NCBI GenBank assembly: GCA_003243445.1
Contig: QFQQ01000002.1
Coordinates: 124,001-188,000, forward strand
Length of the DNA: 64,000 bases
Direction: 5' to 3'
Origin: Citrobacter freundii
Lineage (GTDB): Bacteria; Bacteroidota; Bacteroidia; Chitinophagales; Chitinophagaceae
Shown: positions 42,783-51,830 of the stretch, in pieces
How positions within the stretch are numbered: position 1 is the stretch's first letter
Layout of the letters: each line of letters starts with the position of its first letter
The notes under the pieces: model-generated
Databases searched by the model: none
What the model saw: the letters and a program-made list of their open reading frames with translations, nothing else
What the model was told of the DNA's origin: nothing
Made by a program: the position numbers and the translations under genes

Positions 42783-45700
42783 ATGCGCAGTTTGAAAAAA
42801 ACCGGAGTGGCCTTGTTATGCCTGGTACTGAGCAGTGCGGCATTTTCACAGCAACTTCGTCTCGGGAAAACGCCGCTTGCTTTACAGAAATCAGCCATCC
42901 TTGAGCTTGAATCCAACAACCAGGGATTGCTGTTATCCAGAATATCAGATACAACTTTAATTAACAACCTTACGCCGCCGGATGGCATGGTGATCTATCA
43001 CACGCCATCCGCGCAGCTTATGGTTCGCAGTAATGGTGCATGGCGCACATTCGGCTTAGCCAGTGCCGCCGGCAACTACTGGAATATAGAAGGTAATGCT
43101 AATGGTGCCGCAAAGAAGTTTGGCAATACAGATAACTTTGACCTTAGCCTTATCACTAACAATACTGAACGCATGCGTATCCTGAACAACGGATACGTTG
43201 GTATCGGTCAGGCTGCACCCAACAATTTGCTGGAAGTAGCAGGAACGAATGCCACCACCGGCGTGTCAGGTCTCCGTCTCACCAATCTCGGTACAGCAAC
43301 CCCAGCTGCATCATCCAACAAACTTCTTACGGTCAACAGCACTGGTGATATCGTTGTGGCAAACAACCCGGGTGCAAATGCATGGGGCCTCGATGGTAAT
43401 GCCACCGGTACTATCAAGAAATTAGGTACGACTGATAACTACGCATTAACGTTCATCACGAACAATGCGGAAAAAATGCGGATCCTTCCCAACGGATATA
43501 CCGGCATCGGCGCCACTGCTCCCGGTAATATGCTGGAAGTAGCAGGCACAAATACAAGCACAGGTGTTTCAGGTTTACGTTTGACAAACCTGGGAACAGC
43601 AACGGCGGCTTCAACTGCCTCAAAACTCCTTACTGTTAATGCCAACGGCGATATCGTTGTTGCAAACAACCAGGGAGCCAATGCATGGAGCCTGGATGGT
43701 AATGCAAACGGTTCGGTGAAGAAATTTGGTAACATAGATAATTTCGATCTCAGCATCGTTACAAATAATACAGAACGCCTCCGCGTATTAAACAGCGGCA
43801 ACGTTGGTATCGGCCAGGCCACTCCCGGGAACATGCTTGAAGTAGGCGGTACGACTACTGCTACGGGTGTTTCAGGTCTACGTTTGTCAAGCCTCGGCAC
43901 TGCAACACCTGCGGCTGCTAATACAAAAATGCTGACAGTAAATGCAAATGGTGATATCGTTGTTGCAAACAATAACGCCAATAATGCATGGGCAATGGGC
44001 GGTAATACCACAGGTGCGGTGAAAGCGATCGGTTCTATTGACAACTTCGATCTTAGCGTCGTTACCAATAACACAGAACGCGTTCGTGTACTCAACACCG
44101 GCAACGTTGGTATCGGCCAGGCTGCACCCGGCAATACGCTTGAAGTGGGCGGTACAACTATAGCAACCGGCGTATCGGGTCTTCGTTTGTCAAGCCTTGG
44201 CACAGCAACACCTGCGGCTGCTAATACAAAAATGCTGACAGTAAATGCAAATGGCGATATCGTTGTTGCAAACAACAACGCCAATAACGCATGGGCAATG
44301 GGTGGTAATACGACCGGCGCAATAAAAGCGATCGGTTCTACGGATAACTACGCAACAACATTCATTACGAACAATACTGAACGTATGCGCATTCTGAATA
44401 CCGGTAATATCGGTATCGGTCAGACTGCACCGGGCAATACGCTCGAAGTTGGCGGAACAACTACTGCAACGGGTGTATCCGGTCTGCGTTTATCAAGTCT
44501 CGGCACTGCCACCGTCGGCGCTGCAAACAATAAGATGATCAGCGTAAACAGCAGCGGCGATCTGATCGTAACAAACAACCCCGGCTTCAACGCGTGGAGC
44601 CTTGACGGCAATGCAAATGGTACTGTAAAGAAATTCGGTAACACAGATGCCTTTGATCTCAGCATCATCACCAATAACGCCGAGCGTATGCGTGTACTGA
44701 GCAATGGTAACGTGGGCATCGGTCAGGCTGTGCCGAATAACCTGTTGGAAGTTGGTGGAACGAATACGACAACCGGCGTTTCAGGTCTGCGTCTTACAAA
44801 TCTCGGTGCTGCCACGCCCATCGCTGCCAACACAAAAATGCTGACGGTAAATGCAAATGGCGATATCGTTGTGGCAAATAACAATGCCAACAATGCATGG
44901 ACGATGGACGGCAACACGACCGGTGCTGACAAAAAGATGGGAACGATCGACAACTACGCCACCAGTTTTATCACCAACAACACTGAGCGAATGAAGATCC
45001 TGAACAATGGCAACATCGGCATCGGCCAAACTGCACCAGGGAATCTGCTTGAAGTTGGCGGAACGAATACAACGACCGGTGTTTCAGGTCTGCGTCTTAC
45101 AAATCTTGGTACAGCCACTACGGGATCATCCAACACAAAAATGCTTACCGTTAATAATAACGGAGATGTGATCGTGACAAACAATCCGGCAGCAACCGTT
45201 TGGAATTACACCGGCAATGCAGGCACAAATCCTTCTGTTAACTTCCTTGGAACAACAGATGATAAACAACTGATCTTAAAATCAAATAATAGCCCTTATG
45301 TTGAAATGGGCCGCCGTCAGACTTTAGGTTTAACGCAGAGTTACACGGATTACACGGACGATAACGAGCAGGTCCTCCACATGAAGGCAGCCGTTCAGTT
45401 CTATGCACCGGCTGCACAATTCTACAAACCGAAGATCTATGTAGATGCAAACGGTAACTTCCGTACAAAAGGCAGCTCTGCGGGAACTGATTATTTCGAA
45501 TTTGGCGCGACCGGTTCAAATAATGACGGAGGTTTTGAATTCATCATCGGTGATGACGGTGACGAGCCGATCGTATTCAAAAGCTATAACTATCTCACGG
45601 GTATGTCTGAAATGATGCGTTTGCAAAGCGGCCGCATGGCCGTTGGATCAAACTCATTTGATGCAACAAACCCGGAGAAATTACTGATCGATGCGGGCAA

Positions 45701-46433
45701 TACCACTTCTTATAACCTGATGACCGGTAAAGGTTCCATCAATAACTATCTGCAGATAAACGTGCAGAACCGTAATGCAGGTAACCAGGCAAGTTCAGAT
45801 ATCGTTGCTACCGCCAATAATGGAGATGAATCCGGTAAATATATAGATATGGGTATCAACTCAAGCGGGTTCAACAATAACTCCTATCCGATGATCGATA
45901 GCGCAAACACCGCATATCTTTATGCAACGGGTAACGACTTCGTGATCGGAAATGCCACAACCAGCCGCAACCTGCGGTTCTTTACCGGTGGCTATGCGAA
46001 AACGAATGAGCGGCTCAGAATTGACGGTAATGGTAACGTTGGTGTTGGAACAACCACTCCGACAGCAGTAATGGATATTGCCGGAACATATAAGAATGGT
46101 GCAAAAGGAACTGTACAGAAAAATACGATCAGCTTTGAAGCAGCTACCTCATCCAGTACGAGTCTTGGTACGGCTACACTTGTGGTAGTAGGTCTGTTCT
46201 ATTCGCCGGCTGAAACAGTATTCAATATTGCGATCCCGTCGGCAATTCAGCCTACCAGTACGCGCGCAACAGTGTCTGTGTCACTTGATTCAGACCTGCC
46301 TGCCAATGTATCGATCGCATCGGCACGCCTCAGCAGTACAACAAACGTGCGGGTGAAACTGAGCAACTCAGGAACGGCTACACAAAGTTTACCTAGCGGA
46401 ACAAAATTTTACATCACGATCACAGAGTTCTGA
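42783..46433 (+). CDS. Giant secreted protein with seven tandem 101-residue repeats
   Basis: A 1216-residue secreted protein. The signal peptide ends near AAFSQ. Residues 26-97 are the N-terminal block shared with the upstream gene. Residues 98-804 are seven tandem repeats of exactly 101 residues, each starting NxW, with TNNTERMRIL, GNVGIGQ, GTxxxTGVSGLRL and NGDIVVANN at fixed places. A diverged eighth start follows (WNYTGNAGTNPSVNFLG). After about residue 840 comes a unique region with another fibre motif (NERLRIDGNGNVGVGTTTP), then a beta-rich C-terminal domain. Repeats 3, 4 and 5 are nearly identical at the DNA level, suggesting recent duplication or recombination. Probable long surface fibre or adhesin (inference). 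Confidence 0.88.
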   Translation: MRSLKKTGVALLCLVLSSAAFSQQLRLGKTPLALQKSAILELESNNQGLLLSRISDTTLINNLTPPDGMVIYHTPSAQLMVRSNGAWRTFGLASAAGNYWNIEGNANGAAKKFGNTDNFDLSLITNNTERMRILNNGYVGIGQAAPNNLLEVAGTNATTGVSGLRLTNLGTATPAASSNKLLTVNSTGDIVVANNPGANAWGLDGNATGTIKKLGTTDNYALTFITNNAEKMRILPNGYTGIGATAPGNMLEVAGTNTSTGVSGLRLTNLGTATAASTASKLLTVNANGDIVVANNQGANAWSLDGNANGSVKKFGNIDNFDLSIVTNNTERLRVLNSGNVGIGQATPGNMLEVGGTTTATGVSGLRLSSLGTATPAAANTKMLTVNANGDIVVANNNANNAWAMGGNTTGAVKAIGSIDNFDLSVVTNNTERVRVLNTGNVGIGQAAPGNTLEVGGTTIATGVSGLRLSSLGTATPAAANTKMLTVNANGDIVVANNNANNAWAMGGNTTGAIKAIGSTDNYATTFITNNTERMRILNTGNIGIGQTAPGNTLEVGGTTTATGVSGLRLSSLGTATVGAANNKMISVNSSGDLIVTNNPGFNAWSLDGNANGTVKKFGNTDAFDLSIITNNAERMRVLSNGNVGIGQAVPNNLLEVGGTNTTTGVSGLRLTNLGAATPIAANTKMLTVNANGDIVVANNNANNAWTMDGNTTGADKKMGTIDNYATSFITNNTERMKILNNGNIGIGQTAPGNLLEVGGTNTTTGVSGLRLTNLGTATTGSSNTKMLTVNNNGDVIVTNNPAATVWNYTGNAGTNPSVNFLGTTDDKQLILKSNNSPYVEMGRRQTLGLTQSYTDYTDDNEQVLHMKAAVQFYAPAAQFYKPKIYVDANGNFRTKGSSAGTDYFEFGATGSNNDGGFEFIIGDDGDEPIVFKSYNYLTGMSEMMRLQSGRMAVGSNSFDATNPEKLLIDAGNTTSYNLMTGKGSINNYLQINVQNRNAGNQASSDIVATANNGDESGKYIDMGINSSGFNNNSYPMIDSANTAYLYATGNDFVIGNATTSRNLRFFTGGYAKTNERLRIDGNGNVGVGTTTPTAVMDIAGTYKNGAKGTVQKNTISFEAATSSSTSLGTATLVVVGLFYSPAETVFNIAIPSAIQPTSTRATVSVSLDSDLPANVSIASARLSSTTNVRVKLSNSGTATQSLPSGTKFYITITEF
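43074..45194 (+). repeat. Seven tandem 303-bp coding repeats
   Basis: The DNA for residues 98-804 of the giant protein is seven units of 303 bp. Because 303 is a multiple of three, gain or loss of whole units keeps the frame. Units 3 to 5 show the highest identity. Confidence 0.9.
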
Positions 46434-46437
46434 TCAC

Positions 46438-48036
46438 ATGATCAAACTGGCACGATATATCGTTTTCTTTCTTGCAGCTTTGCTATGTGTCTTCTTAGCA
46501 TCGGCGCAGCAGGGCTTCTATGTGCCTGCATCGGGAAAGATCTTCTTTGTTGGAGATTCCGCAACGATCTTTTCAAACGTCACCAACCAGGGTAACCTTG
46601 GTGTAGGTAAAAATGCAACTGTAAACTTCTCCGGACAAAACTGGAGCAATAGCACGCAGGCTCGTATTACCGACAATTCCAATAACGGCACCGGTGTAAC
46701 AGGTGAAGGCGGCTGGATCCGCTTCATTTCGGACTCGCTGAAACAACAGATTTCCGGTGGTTACAACGCAGCCACACGCAGCGGTCCCTCCTTTACCAAA
46801 ATAAAAATCGATAATAAACAAGGTATTGAATTGTTGGACGGAAGTACCAAGACCAGGAATGAGATCAGGTTTGAGAAAGGACAATTCTATCTTAATGATA
46901 ACATCCTGGTCCTTGGGAATAATGATCCCGGAAAAATTGCAGGCTATGATTCCGCACGATATTTTGTTACAGGAAATCGTGCAGACAGAGGTCTGTTGGT
47001 AAGGGAAAACGTCCGCCGCCGGGATGGTTTCGTTGTATTTCCCATAGGGGCACAAACACAATCATATACTCCTGCTGCTATCAGGAACATCACCAATTCA
47101 GGTGATGATTATTTTGTCTCTGTATTTGACAGCGTGCGCATAAATGGGGTGACGGGTAAACCGATGATCAAAGAATCCGTTAACAAGACATGGCAGGTTG
47201 GAAAAAGCAAACACCCTAATGAAGGAGGAACAGAAATTTTCCTGCAACATCTTATAAAGGATGAAGGAAAAACATTTGCAGACAACAGGGAGTTTGCATA
47301 CATCTCCCAATCTGTGAACGGTAAATGGGATACCGCTTATCCAGGAGCGAAACCATCTCCGGGAACGATCACTACCGGGGCAGAACTGACCAATAGCGGA
47401 ATGAATCAACGTATCCTTTCAGGAACGATCTCGCAGAGCTCATTGTTCACCAAATTCTCCGGCAACAGGGATACGGCCAACGGCCCATGGCTATGGTTCA
47501 ATGCATACCGGCTGGACTCCATGCATGTAAGAACTTACTGGAGAACAAAACCAGAGATCAATATCAACCATTTTGTAGTGGAAAGAAGACTGAGCACAGA
47601 AACAGTATTCACTCCTGTGGGCACAGTTAATACACAAGCGCCGAATGGATATAGCACCACCACGTTGAATTATCAATTGATCGATATTCCAAATAAAGAC
47701 AAAGGCATCAGCTTCTATCGTCTGCGTTCTGTACGGAATGATAACAGTTTCACATTCTCTGACACAGTTGCGGTATCACCATATCCGGGTGAATACAATA
47801 TCAATTTGTGGCCAAACCCATCAACAGGCAACTTCTTCGTGAGTATACATAAAACGCTTCCGGCAAAAGCGATCGTTGTATGGAACGCGATCGGCCAGAA
47901 AGTGCTTGAAGTATCCGTAAATGGCAGAAGCATCATACCAATGTACCTGCCGATACAGGGCGCGTACTTTGTAGGAATTGTGATCAGCACCGGAGAAATT
48001 ATCGAAACGAAGAAGCTGATCATTGCAGGCCGGTAA
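46438..48036 (+). CDS. Secreted protein with a C-terminal T9SS sorting domain
   Basis: A 532-residue secreted protein. The signal peptide is MIKLARYIVFFLAALLCVFL, cleaved near ASAQ. The central part is beta-rich and unknown. Residues from about 450 to the end have the type IX secretion type A sorting pattern: INLWPNPSTGNFFVS, then ending ETKKLIIAGR. So it is exported across the outer membrane and anchored at the surface. It starts 4 bp after the giant repeat gene, which suggests that the three genes are made together and act as one surface structure (inference): two fibre proteins and a T9SS-exported anchor or cap. Confidence 0.88.
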   Translation: MIKLARYIVFFLAALLCVFLASAQQGFYVPASGKIFFVGDSATIFSNVTNQGNLGVGKNATVNFSGQNWSNSTQARITDNSNNGTGVTGEGGWIRFISDSLKQQISGGYNAATRSGPSFTKIKIDNKQGIELLDGSTKTRNEIRFEKGQFYLNDNILVLGNNDPGKIAGYDSARYFVTGNRADRGLLVRENVRRRDGFVVFPIGAQTQSYTPAAIRNITNSGDDYFVSVFDSVRINGVTGKPMIKESVNKTWQVGKSKHPNEGGTEIFLQHLIKDEGKTFADNREFAYISQSVNGKWDTAYPGAKPSPGTITTGAELTNSGMNQRILSGTISQSSLFTKFSGNRDTANGPWLWFNAYRLDSMHVRTYWRTKPEININHFVVERRLSTETVFTPVGTVNTQAPNGYSTTTLNYQLIDIPNKDKGISFYRLRSVRNDNSFTFSDTVAVSPYPGEYNINLWPNPSTGNFFVSIHKTLPAKAIVVWNAIGQKVLEVSVNGRSIIPMYLPIQGAYFVGIVISTGEIIETKKLIIAGR

Positions 48037-48388
48037 TATTGAATATTGCAGTCGAAGGACGTTATCGTATGAATCGTTTTGCAATGCACACTTTCTTGCG
48101 CAGATGAGCATTGGAACAGTACAATACCGTACGGTAAGTTGAGCGGTCGATTGGATTATTTGGCACCGTTGTAGCAACAGCCCCAGGAAAGCAATTTATA
48201 AAAACCCAGTTTAAAAGTTTAAGGATTTGAAAGCTAATTTAACCAACTGATAGTCTAAGTATTAAGCTTTTAAACAACCAGGTTTGCAAACAGTCTTTCA
48301 ATGTTAAATCTTTTGCGAATGACAAAACTTAACATTGAATGTCTCCCTCCTATGTTAATTTTAGGTTACTAAATCGTAAACATTAACC
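48037..48388. other. Intergenic region with inverted repeats
   Basis: An 11-bp perfect inverted repeat, TTCAATGTTAA at 48297-48307 with TTAACATTGAA at 48329-48339, lies about 50-90 bp before the small gene at 48389 and may be an operator. Around 48209-48275, AGTTTAAAAGTTTAAGG and a distant CTTTTAAAC suggest another weak palindrome. No gene. Confidence 0.5.
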
Positions 48389-48601
48389 ATGGCAAAAACT
48401 GAAGTCCTTTCTCCGAAGAAACAAGCTCGTTTGCAGGTAGTGACACAATTACAAGCTGCATTTCCCGGTCTTGAAGAAGCATTAGGCAAAAAAGAATTCG
48501 CTGACCGTCTTAAAAAGGTTTCCAAAATACTTACGCAAGGTCTCAAACTGAAACCCGCGAAGAAAGTAAAAGTCAGGGAAGAAAAGATCCAGGCTGCATA
48601 G
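48389..48601 (+). CDS. Small conserved hypothetical protein
   Basis: A 70-residue basic protein beginning MAKTEVLSPKKQARLQVVTQ. It has two likely helices (LQAAFPGLEEALGKKEFADR and RLKKVSKILTQGLK) and a Lys-rich end. Small proteins of this kind recur in Chitinophagaceae; function is unknown. It is convergent with the phosphonate locus, with only 29 bp between stops. Confidence 0.6.
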   Translation: MAKTEVLSPKKQARLQVVTQLQAAFPGLEEALGKKEFADRLKKVSKILTQGLKLKPAKKVKVREEKIQAA

Positions 48602-48630
48602 CAGGCACAGTGATCCGCATGATCAGCGTA

Positions 48631-49764
48631 TTAAGACCGGGTATCCCTTCCCTGTAAAAATCGTTCGCACAGTCCAAGGCTCATCGTCATGCCAGCGCCG
48701 CCCAGTCCATTGATGATGGTCACTCCTGGCGCGGGTTCCAAGATCAAATGTGTTTGACCATTTGTCATTTTGGGATATATGCCATTCCAGGTTTCGGTGA
48801 TCAGATTATTATTGAAGCGCGCAAACTGCTGAAGGTAATCTAGAATCAGATCGTTGATCACAGCTTTATCGAATGGTTCGGGACTGCGCCCGTATTCATG
48901 TGAGTCGCCGATGATGAGTTCACCTGATTCATTTTGTGATACCATCACATGTATGCCCCATTTGATGTGATCAGGGTATTGGGTTTCTATTCTTTTCCGG
49001 AGGATATTGATAGAAGGCGCAGCCTGGAAAGAGGTATAATGTAATAATGACAATCCCGCGCAAAGCGCAGGGCCGATCCGCCAGTTATTTTTCTGCGGTT
49101 CCATCCGCATCATCTGAAGCTTGCATTTGGTGATCGGCTGTTCTGCATACAATGCAGGATACAGCGTTTCAAAATCCGCACCGGTGCAAACGAATATCTC
49201 ATCGGCCTGCCAGAATTCATTGCCTGCCCACACGCGCGGATGATCGATCAAGCTGATCGCTTTTCCCCAGACAAAGTGAACATTGAATTTTTCCATCAGC
49301 CATGCCGGTATATTCCGTATGGCCTGACGGGGATCTATGATCAATTCTTCTTTACTGTACAGTCCTCCGAATAATTTGGATCGAACAACCGCGGGAGATT
49401 TTTTCAGCAGGTCTTCGGGACTCAGCAACTGGTAATTGCGATGACGATAAATATCGTTCAGTTCCTCAAGCACCCTCCATTCATCTTTTTCGTAAGCCAG
49501 ATGCAATGATCCTGCTTCTTCACTCCAGATCCGTGCTTCCGCAGATATTTGCTTCCAGAGGGATCCAGATAACTGAGCGGTTTCATAAGAATTACCCGTT
49601 GGCTGACCGATCGGCCAGATCATGCCGAAATTCCGTATAGATGCCCCAACCGAACGCTGTTCTCTTTCAATTACCGTTACGGTGTAGCCTCTCACCGCCA
49701 GCGCCCTGGCTGCAGACAGTCCGACAATACCCGCACCAATGACAATTGCTGATTTTGATGACAT
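48631..49764 (-). CDS. Phosphonate-associated FAD-dependent oxidoreductase (TIGR03364 type)
   Basis: A 377-residue cytosolic flavoprotein of the glycine/D-amino-acid oxidase (DAO) family. ATG at 49764 (MSSKSAIVIGAGIVGLSAAR) directly precedes the FAD-binding GxGxxG; an ATG at 49794 overlapping the transporter stop is a possible alternative. Marks of the phosphonate-linked group are SIRNFGMIWPIGQPTGN after the dinucleotide fold, KCKLQMMRMEPQ, and the closing NGLGGAGMTMSLGLCERF. In family knowledge such enzymes are tied to phosphonate operons and are thought to oxidise 2-aminoethylphosphonate or its N-methyl form to phosphonoacetaldehyde. Last gene of the locus. Confidence 0.88.
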   Translation of the reverse strand: MSSKSAIVIGAGIVGLSAARALAVRGYTVTVIEREQRSVGASIRNFGMIWPIGQPTGNSYETAQLSGSLWKQISAEARIWSEEAGSLHLAYEKDEWRVLEELNDIYRHRNYQLLSPEDLLKKSPAVVRSKLFGGLYSKEELIIDPRQAIRNIPAWLMEKFNVHFVWGKAISLIDHPRVWAGNEFWQADEIFVCTGADFETLYPALYAEQPITKCKLQMMRMEPQKNNWRIGPALCAGLSLLHYTSFQAAPSINILRKRIETQYPDHIKWGIHVMVSQNESGELIIGDSHEYGRSPEPFDKAVINDLILDYLQQFARFNNNLITETWNGIYPKMTNGQTHLILEPAPGVTIINGLGGAGMTMSLGLCERFLQGRDTRS

Positions 49765-49786
49765 ATGTGTTAATTGAAAAGTCTTG

Positions 49787-51079
49787 TTAGTCATTAATTC
49801 CTGATTGCCGGACGCGATACCGTCTCCGAAAATAACCCAATGAAAAGACACTACCCGCAAGGCCTAGCAGGGATCCGATCACCACACCATGCGAATAAAA
49901 CGCTGACCAGTTCAGCTGTATTCTTATAAATTCCTTTGAAAGCATCACCACCACACTACCCAGATATCCAAACGCATCAGCGAAATAAATAAGAAAGCCC
50001 ACATTCCCTGCGACCCTGAACGAAGCGATCAACCGCTCAAAGAAAATGCAATTAAAAGGAATATAACCCATGTACAATCCAAGGCTTACCAGCTGCATCC
50101 ATAATGCGCCATCGATCTTTCCTGCTATAAACAGTCCGGAGGAAATGCCAGCAAGCAAAAAACCAATCGCAACAACGGCATGCACCATCAGGAAAGCACG
50201 GATATTATTACGGATCAACACCAGCATACCCATTACCAGCAATATCAACAGGCAGGTGTTTGTTTCTGTTCTGGTGAAGATCGAATAGTCCGATCCATAG
50301 CCAAGCTCATTCCAGATATTGGCCATATAGTTATCGCGGATATCACGCATCACCGTCAGAAAAAGATATGTTACGCTGGCAATGATCAACCCTGCACCAA
50401 ATTTCTTCATGAAAGCCTTTCTGTCAGCACCCGTCATAGGCAAACGCATAGTGCGTTCACGTTTATCTTCTTCATCTGGCGGCGGAATGCGTTCCAGCAG
50501 CCAGAGGAAGATCATCAAAGGGAGTATGAAAACAAGTCCGGTAAAAAAGGGCATCCATCTTTCTGTTATATTCCATTCGATCATCAGCCATTTGCCAACC
50601 GTACGTGTGAATCCGCCTGCAAAAATAAAACTGACGGCCATCACTGCTCCCATCAGATCTGTGGTGCGTCTTCCTTCAAGATAACTGAAGACCACTCCCC
50701 ACATGAAGCCCAGCAAAAAGCCATTCACAAACATCGGCAGCATTCCCCATGGGGCAGGCAGGATCGCAAAGATCAACAGGCAGATCCATGCACTGCCTGT
50801 CAATAGAATTCCTGTGCGAAACCGCCCAAGCGATTTAAGTTCAGAGATAAATTTTATACCAAAGAACTTGCTGAGCATATAACCAACAACCTGGCTGATG
50901 ATCAGCAACGTTTGATAAGATATATTCCAGAAACGCAGTCCGTCAAATGTTGCGACAGTAAAGGGCTTCCGGTAAGCATACACGGCCGAATATGCCATAA
51001 ATGCCGTGATCGCGGCGAAACCTGCGATCACCAACCGCTTACCAGCGATACGCTGATGTTGTGCAACAAGATCAGTCAC
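49787..51079 (-). CDS. DUF5690-type major-facilitator transporter
   Basis: A 430-residue inner-membrane protein with about twelve hydrophobic segments in two bundles and a charged central loop (PPPDEEDKRERTMRLP). Features include AYSAVYAYRKPFTVATFDGL in helix 1 and FVNGFLLGFMWGVVFSYLEG. It matches the DUF5690 family, which recurs in Bacteroidota phosphonate loci. The start is GTG at 51079, overlapping the HAD gene stop by 8 bp, so the two are translationally coupled. It probably imports the phosphonate released in the periplasm, such as an aminoalkylphosphonate (inference). Confidence 0.85.
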   Translation of the reverse strand: MTDLVAQHQRIAGKRLVIAGFAAITAFMAYSAVYAYRKPFTVATFDGLRFWNISYQTLLIISQVVGYMLSKFFGIKFISELKSLGRFRTGILLTGSAWICLLIFAILPAPWGMLPMFVNGFLLGFMWGVVFSYLEGRRTTDLMGAVMAVSFIFAGGFTRTVGKWLMIEWNITERWMPFFTGLVFILPLMIFLWLLERIPPPDEEDKRERTMRLPMTGADRKAFMKKFGAGLIIASVTYLFLTVMRDIRDNYMANIWNELGYGSDYSIFTRTETNTCLLILLVMGMLVLIRNNIRAFLMVHAVVAIGFLLAGISSGLFIAGKIDGALWMQLVSLGLYMGYIPFNCIFFERLIASFRVAGNVGFLIYFADAFGYLGSVVVMLSKEFIRIQLNWSAFYSHGVVIGSLLGLAGSVFSLGYFRRRYRVRQSGIND

Positions 51080-51749
51080 GGCTAAGGATTAATGAAGAAA
51101 GTATTGACAGATCCGGAATGATATGATCCGGATCATACCCGGCCAGCTGTGCAGCGGTATAAGCACCGGTGGTGACAGCCACTACCAATCCGCACCCCGC
51201 ATTCCGTCCTTCATTCACATCCACTTCCGTATCACCGATCTTCGCCACTTCAGTTGCATCAGTGATGCCGGCCCGCCGCATGAGTTCTTGTATCATATAA
51301 GGCTGAGGTCTTCCATGTTCAACCTCGTCACTCGCAATCATATCATCGATCCATCCTTTTTGCTTCCACTGTAATCTTTGCATGATCGTATCTGCAATAA
51401 CCCTTGGAAAACCTGTATTCAAAGCAATCCGGATATTATGTTCTTTCAATTGCTGAAATACGTCCTCCGTATAAGGCAACGGTAGCACTGCGGGATCATA
51501 GAGATAGAAATCCATCATCTCGTCGGTAAAATCTGTATGGATCGTTCCTGCATCCGCTGCCTGCCCACCAATCTTTGCAAGCAATGAATTTACGGCAACG
51601 ATCTTCTTTACTCCCATGTACGGATACGTTTGCTCCAGCGCAACATCATATCCGTTCTTCACGAACGCATTCCGGAAGGCATGGGCTACATAGTTCTCGT
51701 CTTTCACGGTGGTACCGGCGATATCAAAAACAACAAGTTTTATTGGCAT
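51072..51749 (-). CDS. PhnX-like HAD hydrolase (phosphonatase-like)
   Basis: A 225-residue haloacid-dehalogenase-fold hydrolase. The nucleophile motif is VVFDIAGTTVKDE, with AGTT in place of the common DGT as in phosphonoacetaldehyde hydrolase. Cap residues read YMGVKKIVAV: Lys49 falls in an MGxxK motif that aligns with the Schiff-base lysine of PhnX. Motif III/IV follow as KIGDTEVDVNEGRNAG. This is the phosphonatase-like group (TIGR03351 type). It probably splits phosphonoacetaldehyde to acetaldehyde and phosphate, completing the route begun by the FAD oxidase (inference). The transporter start overlaps its stop. Confidence 0.9.
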   Translation of the reverse strand: MPIKLVVFDIAGTTVKDENYVAHAFRNAFVKNGYDVALEQTYPYMGVKKIVAVNSLLAKIGGQAADAGTIHTDFTDEMMDFYLYDPAVLPLPYTEDVFQQLKEHNIRIALNTGFPRVIADTIMQRLQWKQKGWIDDMIASDEVEHGRPQPYMIQELMRRAGITDATEVAKIGDTEVDVNEGRNAGCGLVVAVTTGAYTAAQLAGYDPDHIIPDLSILSSLILSRD

Positions 51750-51830
51750 GGAGAGGAGGTTTTAAATTTTAAGAGTTTAAGGACGGCGGCTCTGACAGGT
51801 CAGGCATTCCGACCTTTGAACGCTGAACCT

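Noticed and set aside
43439..44284. 281-residue open frame on the reverse strand inside the giant repeat gene
   Set aside because: It lies antisense to the 303-bp repeats and is kept open by their repeated composition; its translation is low-complexity and lacks any domain.
50180..50806. 208-residue plus-strand frame opposite the DUF5690 transporter
   Set aside because: The transporter on the other strand has clear membrane helices and family motifs; this frame is its shadow.
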